Below are positions 36,121 to 44,977 of a DNA stretch of 64,000 bases, piece by piece. The notes under the pieces are model-generated. The model was given only the letters and a program-made list of their open reading frames with translations, was not told the DNA's origin and ran no database searches. A program made the translations under genes and the position numbers. How positions within the stretch are numbered: position 1 is the stretch's first letter; every line of letters begins with the position of its first letter. Source of the stretch: CAVWCQ01 sp963753545 (lineage in GTDB: Bacteria; Chloroflexota; Anaerolineae; Aggregatilineales; Aggregatilineaceae); NCBI GenBank assembly GCA_963753545.1, contig CAVWCQ010000008.1, forward strand, positions 682,001 to 746,000, given 5' to 3'.

Positions 36121-37734
36121 TCAGTCCGCGTCGATGCGTTCTTCGTGGGCGGGCGCGGGTTCTTCCGGGCAGCGTTCCCCACGCCATTTTTCGACGGCGA
36201 TCAAGGCGGCTGGCGTGCCGATCTGCTTCAAGGCTTCGGCGGCGGCCCAACAGACCTGCCAATCGTCGTCGGCCAGGGCGCGGGTCAGGGCGGGGACGGC
36301 ACAATCACCCATCTCCTGCAGGGCAGCAGAGGCGACCCAGCGCATATCCCAATCGGCGTCGTGCAGCAGACTGAGCAAATTCTCAATGGCAGGCGCGCCA
36401 ATTTCGGCCAGGGTGCGGATGGCGACCCGCCGCAGCGAGTCGCTTTTCTTCTCTTTGTGGAGCAGATCGAGCAGCGGCGGGATGGCTTCGGGGCCAATGG
36501 CCCACAGCGCTTCTGCTCCGGCCCAGCGCACGCGCCAATCGCGATCCTGGAGCATACGCAGCAGGCCCGGCACGGCGGAATCACAGCCGATACGCCCCAA
36601 GGCCCAGGCAACTGAGATGCGGACATCCTTGTTGTCGTCGCGCAGCAGGCTCAGCAAATCGGGCACGACGCCTTCTTTGCCCAACTTGCCCAGCAAATCG
36701 GCGGCACGCCAGCGAACCTTCCATTCCGGATCGCGCAGGGCGACAGACAGCGCCGGGAGAATTTCATTATTACCAATCTGGCCGAGGGCTTCAACGGCAT
36801 AGAGCCGGATGCGCCAGTCTTCATCTTCAAGCGCGTCAATGAGCACCGGGACGGCACTGTCCCCGATCTCACGGATGGCGCTGGTAATGGCGGAATTATT
36901 GGAGCCGATGCCAAACGGGCCGGGGCGCGATTGGCGCAGCGTTTCGAGCAGGCCAACGACAGCGGACGCGGCTTTCAATTTGCCAAGCGCGGCGGCGGCG
37001 GCATCACGCACCCGCCAGTCTTCGTCGCGCAGTACTTTAATGAGCGCAGGAATGGCGGAGCGATCCCCCAGGTCGCCCAGTTTGCGGGCGGCGCTGATCT
37101 TTGTGTCGCGTTCATCCTCGTCTAAAGATGCGATCAGTTTGGCAACGTCGGGCGATTCGCTGCCGCTGAGCGTGCTGGATGGCAGGCCGGGCAGATCGTC
37201 CAGATCGTCGTCATCGTCGTCGGTCTGTTCGCGGCGGCGGATGCGATCCAAAAAGCTGGATGGCGCGGGGGAATTATTACGCTGCAGGAACGGCGGCGGA
37301 GCAGGGCGTTCGGAGCGGGGAGCACCAAACGGCGAAAAGGGACGCCGCCCGGTATCACGCGCTTCATGAAGTTGGCGGAGCAGCTTGCCCCAGGGGAACG
37401 CGCCCGGCGAACTAAAATCGAGCGTCGGGATCGCCTCCAGGCGGGGGTGAAGTTCCGTCGCCTGGCGCATAATCGGGATGAGGCGAACGCCTACCCCCAG
37501 CGCGAACATCCACTCGTACATGATTTGTTCAGAAGCGCGAGAGGCGGGTGTGAGGATGACGATGACGACAAACGCGTCGCGGATGGCCTGGTCGATAGAT
37601 TCACGCCAGCGCTCCGTTGAACGCAGCCGTTCATTATCGGTCCACACCTGAAAGCCTGCATCTTCGATTTGGTGAACTAACTCAGCAGCTAGATCGCCGT
37701 CTTCACTTTTATAAGAGATATACACATGACTCAT
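36121..37734 (-). CDS. TIR domain protein with HEAT repeats
   Basis: About 537 residues from ATG 37734. Residues ~1-130 form a TIR/SEFIR-type domain (SHVYISYKSEDGDLAAELVHQIEDAGFQVW; FVVIVILTPASRASEQIMYEWMFALGVG). The Glu in MYEW sits where the catalytic Glu of NAD-cleaving TIR domains sits. A Pro/Ser/Asp linker (about 145-200, with DDDDDLDDL) leads to about ten HEAT repeats (AIPALIKVLRDEDWRVRDAAAAALGKL and similar). TIR domains either cleave NAD or bind partners; HEAT arrays bind proteins. In bacteria TIR proteins with sensor domains are often phage defence effectors, but no other defence gene is adjacent. A second TIR-HEAT gene lies at 58459. Confidence 0.85.
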   Translation of the reverse strand: MSHVYISYKSEDGDLAAELVHQIEDAGFQVWTDNERLRSTERWRESIDQAIRDAFVVIVILTPASRASEQIMYEWMFALGVGVRLIPIMRQATELHPRLEAIPTLDFSSPGAFPWGKLLRQLHEARDTGRRPFSPFGAPRSERPAPPPFLQRNNSPAPSSFLDRIRRREQTDDDDDDLDDLPGLPSSTLSGSESPDVAKLIASLDEDERDTKISAARKLGDLGDRSAIPALIKVLRDEDWRVRDAAAAALGKLKAASAVVGLLETLRQSRPGPFGIGSNNSAITSAIREIGDSAVPVLIDALEDEDWRIRLYAVEALGQIGNNEILPALSVALRDPEWKVRWRAADLLGKLGKEGVVPDLLSLLRDDNKDVRISVAWALGRIGCDSAVPGLLRMLQDRDWRVRWAGAEALWAIGPEAIPPLLDLLHKEKKSDSLRRVAIRTLAEIGAPAIENLLSLLHDADWDMRWVASAALQEMGDCAVPALTRALADDDWQVCWAAAEALKQIGTPAALIAVEKWRGERCPEEPAPAHEERIDAD

Positions 37735-38454
37735 ACACCCACCCGTTCCTTTTCCTAACAAGCTCCTCCAACTCAGTGAGGCGAAGAAAATAGTGGTTCA
37801 CCATCCGGCCCTCAGGTGGGCAGGCGGAAGCAAAAAACCTGTCTGATTGCACAAGATGGGGCTATGAACCACCAACCTCACATGATACGCTTTACTACGA
37901 GATTACGATCAATAAAGCCGGATGGAACCCATCATAATGTGGGGTTGGTCGGATTGATAGTGCTATTATAAACCGAATATAGTGTCAAGAAAAGATATCA
38001 AAAAAGTAAAGCCTTTATTTTCTAACCAGCCTCTAATCACTTTGCAGCCTTTATGCAGCGTTGATCAATCTTAATGATTGTATGCAGACATGTGATACTT
38101 TTGCTTGTTTTTGCGCTGCGAAAATGCGCTTGTCCTGCTTCAGATCAACAGGTCAAATTCTCGGCGCAGGTTTCTTGTGCAAGAGGACCGTAGGCTCTGG
38201 GTTAAAGCGGCATCGGGGGAAATACAAGCAGGGCGAGTTTGATAACCCGCCTAATGGGTGTCCAGGAAAGAAATAGACGTTGTGGGTTGCGGGCGCACAC
38301 CTCACCCCGGCTGAACGGAAAAGCATATTCAGCCGACCCTCTCCAGACTTCGCTGGAGAGGGTCAGGAGATCGCTCTTAACGGCTTACGTAAACACGAAA
38401 TCGGGGCGACGCAAGTCGCCCCTACACATCATCCTGATTGTTGATCGAACGGTA
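37735..38454. other. Spacer with AT-rich stretch and composite repeat
   Basis: The first ~400 bases are AT-rich, with TATTATAAACC-like promoter-type sequence near 37965 and nothing coding that is convincing. The composite repeat lies at 38269-38426. Confidence 0.5.
38269..38426. repeat. Composite ~160-bp repeat
   Basis: GAAATAGACGTTGTGGG, CGGGCGCACACCTCACCCC, hairpin GGCTGAACG...CAGCC, hairpin GACCCTCTCCAG...CTGGAGAGGGTC, AGGAGAT..CGCTCTTAACGGC, then a GGGGCGAC...GTCGCCCC hairpin. The same order is at 47576-47742 and 52542-52707, so this is a defined mobile-looking unit. Confidence 0.8.
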
Positions 38455-38973
38455 CTACTCTGCTGGGGCTGCCGCCGGGGGCACAAAGACGCGGGTCGCC
38501 AATTCGCGATCCAACATGAACAGCACGGCGGGCAAATCACCAACCATCTTCAACTGCTGCACAATGCCGTCGGCGTTGGCCTCTTCCTCGACCTGCTCAT
38601 CGACGAACCACTGCAAGAAGCTGTTGCTGGCATAGTCGCGCTCGTCGTTCGACAGCCGGACCAGTTCGTTGATCATGCCCGTGATCTTCTGTTCGTGGGC
38701 CAGCGCGTTCTCAAAAACGGCCAGCGGCAATTCCCACTCGGAGGGGACCGCCTGCACGGGCTGGAGCAGCGCGCGCCCGCGACGCCCAATCACGAAATCA
38801 TAAAACTTCATGGCGTGGACCATTTCTTCCTGGGCCTGGATGCGCATCCAGTTGGCGAAACCGTTCATATTTTTGTCGCTGAAAAAGGCCGACATGGAGA
38901 GGTATATGTACGCCGAGTGCAGTTCCGCATTGATCTGGTTGTTCAGCGCACCCTGCATCTTTTCACTAAGCAT
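38455..38973 (-). CDS. ftnA: Ferritin
   Basis: Iron storage and detoxification; 24-subunit cage in the cytosol. 172 residues is standard. The four-helix core has ferroxidase ligands in the expected places: Glu in NQINAELHSAYIYLSM (about 17), Glu and His in QEEMVHAMKFYD (about 49-53), Glu in NALAHEQKI (about 94) and Glu/Gln in QWFVDEQVEEE (about 127-131). No heme-binding Met typical of bacterioferritin is seen at the site, so this is the non-heme FtnA type. CCTGAGGAGGATATCCC gives a strong ribosome site before ATG 38973. It ends with a short Pro/Ala tail. No Fur-like site was identified. Confidence 0.93.
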   Translation of the reverse strand: MLSEKMQGALNNQINAELHSAYIYLSMSAFFSDKNMNGFANWMRIQAQEEMVHAMKFYDFVIGRRGRALLQPVQAVPSEWELPLAVFENALAHEQKITGMINELVRLSNDERDYASNSFLQWFVDEQVEEEANADGIVQQLKMVGDLPAVLFMLDRELATRVFVPPAAAPAE

Positions 38974-39050
38974 GGGATATCCTCCTCAGGTAAACAAGCT
39001 AGTGTTCCCTACTATTTTAGATGCTTTTGTGAAAAATGGGTCACAGGACC

Positions 39051-40361
39051 TTAAGGAACATCGCTGCCGTTGGCAATCACCAGCACTGCCGCCAGCGCGA
39101 TCTGAGTATTCCGGCGCAGATAATCCAGGTCGATAGTCTCCGGTACATCGTGCACGGTATCGGTGCGCAGCGTGTTATCGGACAATTCAACCAGCCGAAC
39201 GGCAGGATAACCCGCGTCGCTGAAACTTTGCTGATCACCCCATCGACCCTGACGATCAAGCGTGCTGTACACTTCCACCGAAATATCCGGGATGTGCTGG
39301 ACCGCCACACGCTGCACCAAGTTCGCCAACCGTCGGGATGGCGATTCATCAGGAGGGGCGGAATAGGCGCGCACAAATGTGTCCAGCCGCGAGCCATCCG
39401 CCGCGACGGACACGCCAATCGAGTCCAGGTTGATCATGCCGAGGACGGGAACAGTATTGCTCCCCAGCACATCGCGCACAAAAGCCTGGCTGCCCATGCG
39501 GCCTTCTTCCTCCCCGGCAAAAAGCACACAGACAATGGTGGCCCGGTGCGGCTGCATGGCGGCGATCCGCGCGATTTCGAGGACGGCTGATACGCCGGAT
39601 CCGTTGTCGTCCGCGCCCGGCTGGTAGGCGCTGTCGGAGTGGCTGATCGTGTCATAATGCGCTCCGACGATCACGGCCCCCATGTTCGGATCGGTCCCAT
39701 AGATCACCAGGACGATATTTTCCGCTGCAAACATACTGCCATTGAGGGAAAAGGTGAAATTGTGCGTCCAGGCGTCAATTCGTTGGGGATCGGCCTGCTT
39801 GATCGCCTGAAATTCGCCCAGCAGCCAGTCCCGCGCGCCTTGAATCCCGGCATTTTCCACCGGAAGAGCGAGTGTATAGCGGTTCCCCATATTGACCAGA
39901 CGATTGATCGACAGCAGCATGTTATCGGTATTCACCAGGGCAAGCTGCTCAGGAATTGGTACGGCAGCAGGAGCCAGTGCAGCGGCGGCTGGCGGCACGG
40001 TTGCGGTTGCTCCCGGCGCGGGTGACGGCGCAGGTGGCGGGGTGGGCGGCGGCGTGGTACCGGGCGCGGTTGCAGCGGGTGGGGGAGTCGAGCTGAGAAT
40101 GGCAGTGGGCAGCACTGTAAATGGCGTGCCTCCCGGCCCGGCGAGGATTCCCGCCATGGGGGGCGCAGTCGCAGCGGGTGATGGCGTGCGGTCCCGTTCC
40201 AAGGTAATCAGCGAATAGACGAGCACGGCCCCCAGGCACCACAGCAGGATCGACAAACTGATGATGCCGATGACCAGTGTGTAGCGGAAGGAAGATGATT
40301 GTCTCGGTTTTCCGCTGCGGAGAGGCCGAACCTGAGGCGGACGTTTGCGGTATCTGGGCAT
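39051..40361 (-). CDS. Membrane-anchored M28 family zinc aminopeptidase
   Basis: About 436 residues. One helix near residues 30-52 (YTLVIGIISLSILLWCLGAVLVY) anchors it, followed by a Pro/Thr/Ala linker (about 60-135). The peptidase domain has all five zinc ligands of family M28: His in VGAHYDT, bridging Asp in QPGADDNGSG, Glu pair in FAGEEEG, Asp in INLDSIGV and His in TVHDVPETI. The catalytic base is the first Glu of AGEEEG. It should release N-terminal amino acids from peptides outside the cell. Start is ATG 40361 (PRYRKRPPQ); a longer TTG-started form to 40385 is less likely. Divergent from nothing close; stands alone. Confidence 0.9.
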   Translation of the reverse strand: MPRYRKRPPQVRPLRSGKPRQSSSFRYTLVIGIISLSILLWCLGAVLVYSLITLERDRTPSPAATAPPMAGILAGPGGTPFTVLPTAILSSTPPPAATAPGTTPPPTPPPAPSPAPGATATVPPAAAALAPAAVPIPEQLALVNTDNMLLSINRLVNMGNRYTLALPVENAGIQGARDWLLGEFQAIKQADPQRIDAWTHNFTFSLNGSMFAAENIVLVIYGTDPNMGAVIVGAHYDTISHSDSAYQPGADDNGSGVSAVLEIARIAAMQPHRATIVCVLFAGEEEGRMGSQAFVRDVLGSNTVPVLGMINLDSIGVSVAADGSRLDTFVRAYSAPPDESPSRRLANLVQRVAVQHIPDISVEVYSTLDRQGRWGDQQSFSDAGYPAVRLVELSDNTLRTDTVHDVPETIDLDYLRRNTQIALAAVLVIANGSDVP

Positions 40362-40509
40362 GATGAAGAACGTCTCAATGATCAATCAGTTCCGGGACGA
40401 TGCAAAAACAGGGCGACGGTGTGACCTGCTTGCGCGGGTAGGGCAAGCCCTACCCCTACGCGGCTGCTGGCATTTGGGAGAAGCCGCCATCGATTCTAGG
40501 GGTGGAGCT

Positions 40510-40893
40510 TCACGCGCTGTCGTACTGGTGGCGCGCGGCTTCCACTTCTGAGAGGTGTTCCGCCGACCATCGGCAGAGCGCGGCAAGCGGTTCGAGCAGG
40601 GTGTTGCCTAACGCGGTTGGCGTGTATTCGACCATCGGCGGGATAACGGGATAAATGGTGCGTTCGATCAACCCGTCTCGCTCCAGGGCGCGCAGCGTCT
40701 GGGTGAGCATCTTAGGGGAGATGCCGCCAATGTGGCGCTGAAGCTGCCCGTAGCGCTGTACCCCCTGAAAGAGAGCCGCCATGACCAGCACGGTCCATTT
40801 GTTCGCCAGCAGACCCAAAACGGCGCGTGTGCCGCAGGCTTCGTTAAAGACATCGGGAACAATTTTCGTCTGGGTGTCCGTTTGGAAATCCAT
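40510..40893 (-). CDS. HxlR family winged-helix regulator
   Basis: 127 residues. The HxlR pattern is clear: C-GTRAVLGLLANKWTVLVMAALFQGVQRYGQLQRHIGGISPKMLTQTLRALERDGLIERTIYP, then VEYTPTALGNTLLEPLAALCRWSAEH. The N-terminal Cys (ACGT, about residue 17) is the residue used for redox or aldehyde sensing in some family members such as HypR and QorR. AAGGATAGTGCT precedes the ATG. It faces the MBL hydrolase gene at 41035 across a 141-base gap with two inverted repeats, so it probably controls that gene and itself. Confidence 0.92.
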   Translation of the reverse strand: MDFQTDTQTKIVPDVFNEACGTRAVLGLLANKWTVLVMAALFQGVQRYGQLQRHIGGISPKMLTQTLRALERDGLIERTIYPVIPPMVEYTPTALGNTLLEPLAALCRWSAEHLSEVEAARHQYDSA

Positions 40894-40916
40894 AGCACTA
40901 TCCTTGAGGTGACTAC

Positions 40917-40965
40917 TGCACTTTATAGTGCATACTTGCCAATTGATAGGATATTGTCATATCCT
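40917..40965. promoter_or_regulatory. Two inverted repeats in the HxlR/MBL divergent promoter
   Basis: TGCACT-TTAT-AGTGCA at 40917-40932 and AGGATAT-TGTC-ATATCCT at 40948-40965, both perfect. They lie just before the HxlR start, between the two divergent genes. Inference: HxlR operators or overlapping promoter elements. Confidence 0.6.
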
Positions 40966-41034
40966 GACTGTTGAAGCAAGTTTGACCCCGGGGCTGCTTC
41001 TCATCGTTTAGCATCATAATCAGGAGTCAAGACC

Positions 41035-41766
41035 ATGAAGCTCACCTTGCTGCATACAGGTTTGTATGCGGAAGGAGATGGCCGCGCGCCTTTTCCAGCC
41101 TATCTGATCCAGACGGATGATGGGAAAAATGTGCTGGTGGATACGGGACTGAATGATCAATATGTGAGTCAGACCGTCAACGCAGCCGGTGAACATGTGA
41201 TCTTCCAGGCGGAGGACGAGAAAATCCTCAACCAACTGCACCGCCTGGGACTGTCAGCCGCCGATATCCATTATGTGGTTTGCACCCACTTCGATGAGGA
41301 CCACTGCGGCGGGAACGCGCTCTTTGATCGCGCTGAGTTTATCGTGCAGCAAAGCCACTACGAAGAAGCGCGTCTGAGCCAGAAACAGCGCTACGAGGTT
41401 TGCCGTAGCTATTGGGATGTAGCGGGGCTGAATTACCGGCAGGTCAGCGGTGATTTTGAACTGCTGCCCGGCATCGAGATTATTGTCACTGATGGGCATG
41501 TACCGGGGCACCAATCCGTGCTGGTCCGGCTGCCGCATACGGGGGCGGTCCTGCTGCCTATCGACGCCATGCGCGATCACCGGATGCTCGAACCGGGCAT
41601 CGATCCGCGCACCGTCTCGATGTTCGATACGGATGGCGACAAACTGTTGGAAGGCGTCCGCAAGTTTCAGGAGATCATCAAGCGGGAACAGGTCAAGCTG
41701 ATCGTTTTTAATCACGACTGGCCGTACTGGCAGACGCTCCGCAAAGCGCCCGAATTCTACGATTAA
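41035..41766 (+). CDS. Metallo-beta-lactamase fold hydrolase, AHL-lactonase-like
   Basis: 243 residues. The layout (KLTLLHTGLYAEGDGRAPFPAYLIQTDDGKNVLVDTGL, VVCTHFDEDHCGGN, GIEIIVTDGHVPGHQSVLVRLP, VFNHDW) follows the AiiA/AttM type N-acyl homoserine lactonases and related lactonases. The metal motif reads H-F-D-E-D-H rather than H-x-H-x-D-H, so the second His ligand is an Asp, an odd change that may alter the metal site. Other ligands (His in GHVPGHQ, Asp in PIDAM, His in FNHDW) are present. CAGGAGTCAAGACC precedes the ATG. Divergent from an HxlR regulator, which is consistent with inducible removal of a lactone or other ester. Confidence 0.85.
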   Translation: MKLTLLHTGLYAEGDGRAPFPAYLIQTDDGKNVLVDTGLNDQYVSQTVNAAGEHVIFQAEDEKILNQLHRLGLSAADIHYVVCTHFDEDHCGGNALFDRAEFIVQQSHYEEARLSQKQRYEVCRSYWDVAGLNYRQVSGDFELLPGIEIIVTDGHVPGHQSVLVRLPHTGAVLLPIDAMRDHRMLEPGIDPRTVSMFDTDGDKLLEGVRKFQEIIKREQVKLIVFNHDWPYWQTLRKAPEFYD

Positions 41767-41876
41767 CCATCCCGCGCTACCGCAATGGGCCGCCGTTTTG
41801 CCAAGAGGCGTTTTGAATGTTACCATAAAAAATGTTTTATACTTGCTCCGGATTCTTTGCGCAAGGCAGGTGAGCC

Positions 41877-42249
41877 ATGAGGAAATTTCGCAGCGTATGC
41901 CTTATCACGCAGGATGTACAGCGCCTGAAGCGTTTCTATGAAAGTGTGCTGCAAGTGAAAGGCGAGGGGGAAGGCGATTTTGCAGAGCTACGGGTGGGGG
42001 ATAGCGCGTCGCTAACCCTCTTCAGCAGGCAGGGGATGGAGCAGATGGCCCCCGGATCGATGAGCCGGGGCAGGATCAGGGAACTGTGTGCTGGAATATG
42101 AAGTTCAGGATGTGGACCAGGAATATCAGCGGCTGGTCGAGAAGCAGATTCCCATTGTCAAACCCCCGACGACCCAACCCTGGGGACTGCGCTCGGTGTG
42201 GTTCCGCGATCCGGATGGGAACATTGTTAACTTCTATGCACCTGTATAG
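41877..42249 (+). CDS. VOC (glyoxalase/bleomycin resistance) family protein (frameshifted)
   Basis: One VOC domain of about 124 residues. Frame one: KFRSVCLITQDVQRLKRFYESVLQ and FAELRVGDSASLTLFS. After one extra base near 42075 (AGGATCAGGGAA) the frame continues as CVLEYEVQDVDQEYQRL, PTTQPWGLRSVWFRDPDGNIVNFY and ends at TAG 42249. The F-x-D-P-D-G-N end and the DV-x-R-x-x-x-FY start are family marks. Such proteins range from lyases and dioxygenases to drug-binding resistance proteins; no specific substrate is evident. The C-terminal Glu ligand of metal members is replaced by Asn (NFY), suggesting a non-enzymatic or binding role. Confidence 0.75.
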
Positions 42250-42255
42250 AAACCA

Positions 42256-42286
42256 CAAAAGCCTATCGCGATGGGCAATAGGCTGT
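42256..42286 (-). terminator. Terminator after rplS
   Basis: On the minus strand AGCCTAT, loop, ATAGGCT, TTTTG. Lies 28 bases past the rplS stop. Confidence 0.7.
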
Positions 42287-42313
42287 GTGGTGTAATCAAA
42301 ACCAGCGTAAACG

Positions 42314-42652
42314 CTAGAGGCGTTCTTTCAAGCGAGCCGCCTTGCCCTGACGTTCGCGCATGTAGTAAAGCTGAGCGCGGCGCACCTTGGCATGACGAAC
42401 CACTTCGATCTTTTCAATACGCGGGCTGTTGAGCAGGAAAGTACGTTCCACGCCAATTCCGTGGCTGGCGACGCGACGCACGGTGAAATTCGCATCATTG
42501 CCGCCCTTACGCAGGCGGATAATCATGCCATGAAACACCTGCACACGTTCACGGTTGCCTTCGACGATCCGCACATGGACGCGGACGGTATCGCCAGGGA
42601 ATAACTGGTCGTGGTTATTTTTGACTTCCAGGGCTTTAATCAAGTCGGTCAT
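42314..42652 (-). CDS. rplS: Ribosomal protein L19
   Basis: Structural protein of the 50S subunit at the 30S-50S interface. 112 residues, close to the standard ~115. Diagnostic stretches: FPGDTVRVHVRIVEGNRERVQVFHG, GNDANFTVRRVASHGIGVERTFLLNSPRIEKIEV and RRAQLYYMRERQGKAARLKERL. AAGGAACACTCCCG precedes ATG 42652. It is commonly co-transcribed with trmD and rpsP; here neither is adjacent, so it is a single-gene unit with its own terminator. Confidence 0.97.
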   Translation of the reverse strand: MTDLIKALEVKNNHDQLFPGDTVRVHVRIVEGNRERVQVFHGMIIRLRKGGNDANFTVRRVASHGIGVERTFLLNSPRIEKIEVVRHAKVRRAQLYYMRERQGKAARLKERL

Positions 42653-42947
42653 CGGGAGTGTTCCTTATCATCAGTCACACAAAATGATGCGGCAGATAGA
42701 ACTGCCGGATTGTGTCATTTTAGCTTTCCAAGCGGCGAGCATTGTAACACACCCCCTTTGCCTTTTCAATGGCAGGTTAGCCCGCCGCCTGCGCCGAACT
42801 TCATGTCCCTTCAGAATTGCGTTCAGACATGAACGCGCTATACTCCTACGTATAATCAGTAGACATAGAGTCACGAATGCAGTCGGGCCTGACACCTGCA
42901 CCGCACACCGGGGCCACTATGCGGTCAGTCCCCAGGGAGATGACAGA

Positions 42948-44311
42948 ATGCGAACACAACCTCTTCGCGCTTTAGCGTTGGCGCTCCTTCTCACTGCCGG
43001 TCTGACCGGGTGTTATAAGTCAGCGGGGGGTAAAATTGAACCCACCGAGGCGGGGAGAACCAACGATAGCCAGGCCGTAAGCAATACTCAGATTCCCATG
43101 CCCACCTTCACGCAGCAGCCCGCTGCCACAGAAGTCCTGGTGCAGCCCACTCAGGAACAGGCAACCGCGCTGCCATCGCCGATCCCATCGAACACACCGA
43201 CGCAGCCGCCGCAGCCAACTGCAACCGCCACTTTCCGGCCCGCGCCTAATACCCAGGGGCAGGGCGGGCAGAATGTGACACAGGTCGCGGTCGCGCCTAC
43301 CTTTACCCAGCAGGCTGCCGTCGTGGCCAGCCCCTTCCCAACACAGATTCCACTGCCATCGGCTACCGCGACCTTCCGGTCCGCGCCACCAACGCAGCTA
43401 CCGACGCTGAATTCCTACTCAGCCGCCGACGGTTGGTCCAACGGCGTCCTTCACGCCGTTCTCGCAGGAAGCCGTGCCGCTGGCTGAACGTCCCACTGAG
43501 ACCCTGGCAGCGATTGCCGACGGCCAGGGTGGTCCAGTGGGGCCGCTGCCAACCTTTACACCTTATTTTGTGCCGACGTTAACGGTTGCCGTACCCACTC
43601 AAACTCCAGCGGAGGTCGCCCAGGTGGCGACTCTGACCACCAACCAGATGACGGCAACGGCGATTGTCGCCAACGCGACGGCAACCGCCGCCTGGCTGCA
43701 AGGCACGCGGACCGCGCCTGTTCAACCCGTCCAGCCCGGACAGCCTACAGCTATTCCCGGCGTGATTGTCACGGCGACCCCCGCCTTTTACCCGACCGCA
43801 GCGCCTGCCGGGCAGTGCGGTAGTTACTTGATCCAGCCGGGTGATACGCTGTCGCGCATTGCCCTGTCTTATAACGTGACGACCCAGCAGATGGCTCAGG
43901 CCAATAACATCACCAACGCCGACCTGATCCTGGCGGGAAGCACATTGATCGTGCCGTGCCCGACTGCCGTTGTCGCCACCGCCGTTCCGAACACCAGCGG
44001 GCAGGGTGGTCAGGGCGGCGTCACGACCACGACCACCGGGCAGAGTATTTACATCGTCGAGCCGGGCGACAACATTTACCGCCTGTCGCTGCGCTTTGGG
44101 GTGAGCATGGCTGACCTGATGCGCGTGAACGGGCTGAGCGCCTCCACGATGAATACGATCTACGCGGGCCAGGAATTGATTATCCCGCCGGGCGGCACCG
44201 ACTACCACGACCGGACAGCCCGGAACCATCGTCCAGCCGACGCCGGGGCAGGTGATTCAACCCACACCGTTCCAGCAGGCTCAGCCGGGGCAGCCCGTCC
44301 CCGCCGGATAA
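42948..44311 (+). CDS. Lipoprotein with two LysM domains (frameshifted)
   Basis: ATG 42948 starts a lipoprotein signal with lipobox LLTAGLTGC. A long Pro/Thr/Gln linker follows (about 30-270). Two LysM peptidoglycan-binding domains end the protein: SYLIQPGDTLSRIALSYNVT...LIVP and YIVEPGDNIYRLSLRFGVS...ELIIPPGG. Two one-base gains break the frame: near 43407 (before PPTVGPTASFTPF) and near 44205 (ACCGACTACC, before TTTTGQPGT). The restored end is QPGQPVPAG with TAA at 44311. It is likely to sit at the outer face of the cell binding wall glycan. A strong terminator follows at 44338. Confidence 0.8.
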
Positions 44312-44337
44312 GCGCGCGCGAAAACCGTGTTAAAATG

Positions 44338-44376
44338 GAGCGTGCCTCGCCGCTGTGGTGAGGCCGCTCTTTTTTT
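44338..44376 (+). terminator. Terminator after the LysM lipoprotein gene
   Basis: GAGCGTGCCTC, loop, GAGGCCGCTC followed by seven T. Its position 27 bases past TAA 44311 supports that stop as the true end. Confidence 0.85.
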
Positions 44377-44434
44377 GCCTGCCGGTGATAAAATCAACGC
44401 ACGATACGATGCATCTTTGGGGAGTAAAAACACG

Positions 44435-44977
44435 ATGGATGATCATCTGACCGAACAAGTGCTCTCGTCCGAACCTCTCTATCTGGGCAAACTGGTCCAT
44501 CTCTACCTGGAAGAGGTGAAGCTCCCCAACGGTGAGCCGGGCCGCCGCGAGATCATCAAGCACCCCGGCGCGGTGGCGATGGTCCCGCTGCACAAAAACG
44601 GCGATGTGCTGCTGGTCAGGCAGTTCCGGCTGGCTGCGAATCAAGTCATGTTGGAAATCCCCGCCGGGACGCTCAACCCGGGCGAAGATCCACTGCTTGC
44701 CGCCGGACGAGAACTGCAAGAAGAAGTCAGAGTGCGGGCGGGCAAACTGGAACGGATCGGCGGGCAGTTCGCCGCCCCCGGCTACACGACCGAATATATC
44801 CACCTGTATCTGGCAACCGATCTCACAGTCGCGCCGCTGGAACTGGACGAGGACGAATTTCTGGAAATCGTGCGGATGCCGTTCGATGAAGCGATCCGAC
44901 GGGTGCTGGCGGGCGAGATCAACGACAGCAAGACGATCTCGGCGCTGCTGCTGGCGGCGCGGCGGTTGGGACGGTAG
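44435..44977 (+). CDS. ADP-ribose pyrophosphatase-like Nudix hydrolase
   Basis: About 180 residues from ATG 44435 (DDHLTEQVLSSEPLYLG) with GGGGAG upstream. The head KLVHLYLEEVKLPNGEPGRREIIKHPGAVAMVPL is the dimerisation part of the NudF/ADP-ribose pyrophosphatase group. The Nudix box is near 87-109: G-TLNPG-E, DPLLAAG, RELQEEV-R-V, where the usual final Gly is Arg. FAAPGYTTEYIHLYLATDL is the ADP-ribose group pattern. It should cleave ADP-ribose to AMP and ribose phosphate, clearing products of NAD breakdown. Whether it relates to the TIR proteins is speculation. Confidence 0.88.
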   Translation: MDDHLTEQVLSSEPLYLGKLVHLYLEEVKLPNGEPGRREIIKHPGAVAMVPLHKNGDVLLVRQFRLAANQVMLEIPAGTLNPGEDPLLAAGRELQEEVRVRAGKLERIGGQFAAPGYTTEYIHLYLATDLTVAPLELDEDEFLEIVRMPFDEAIRRVLAGEINDSKTISALLLAARRLGR

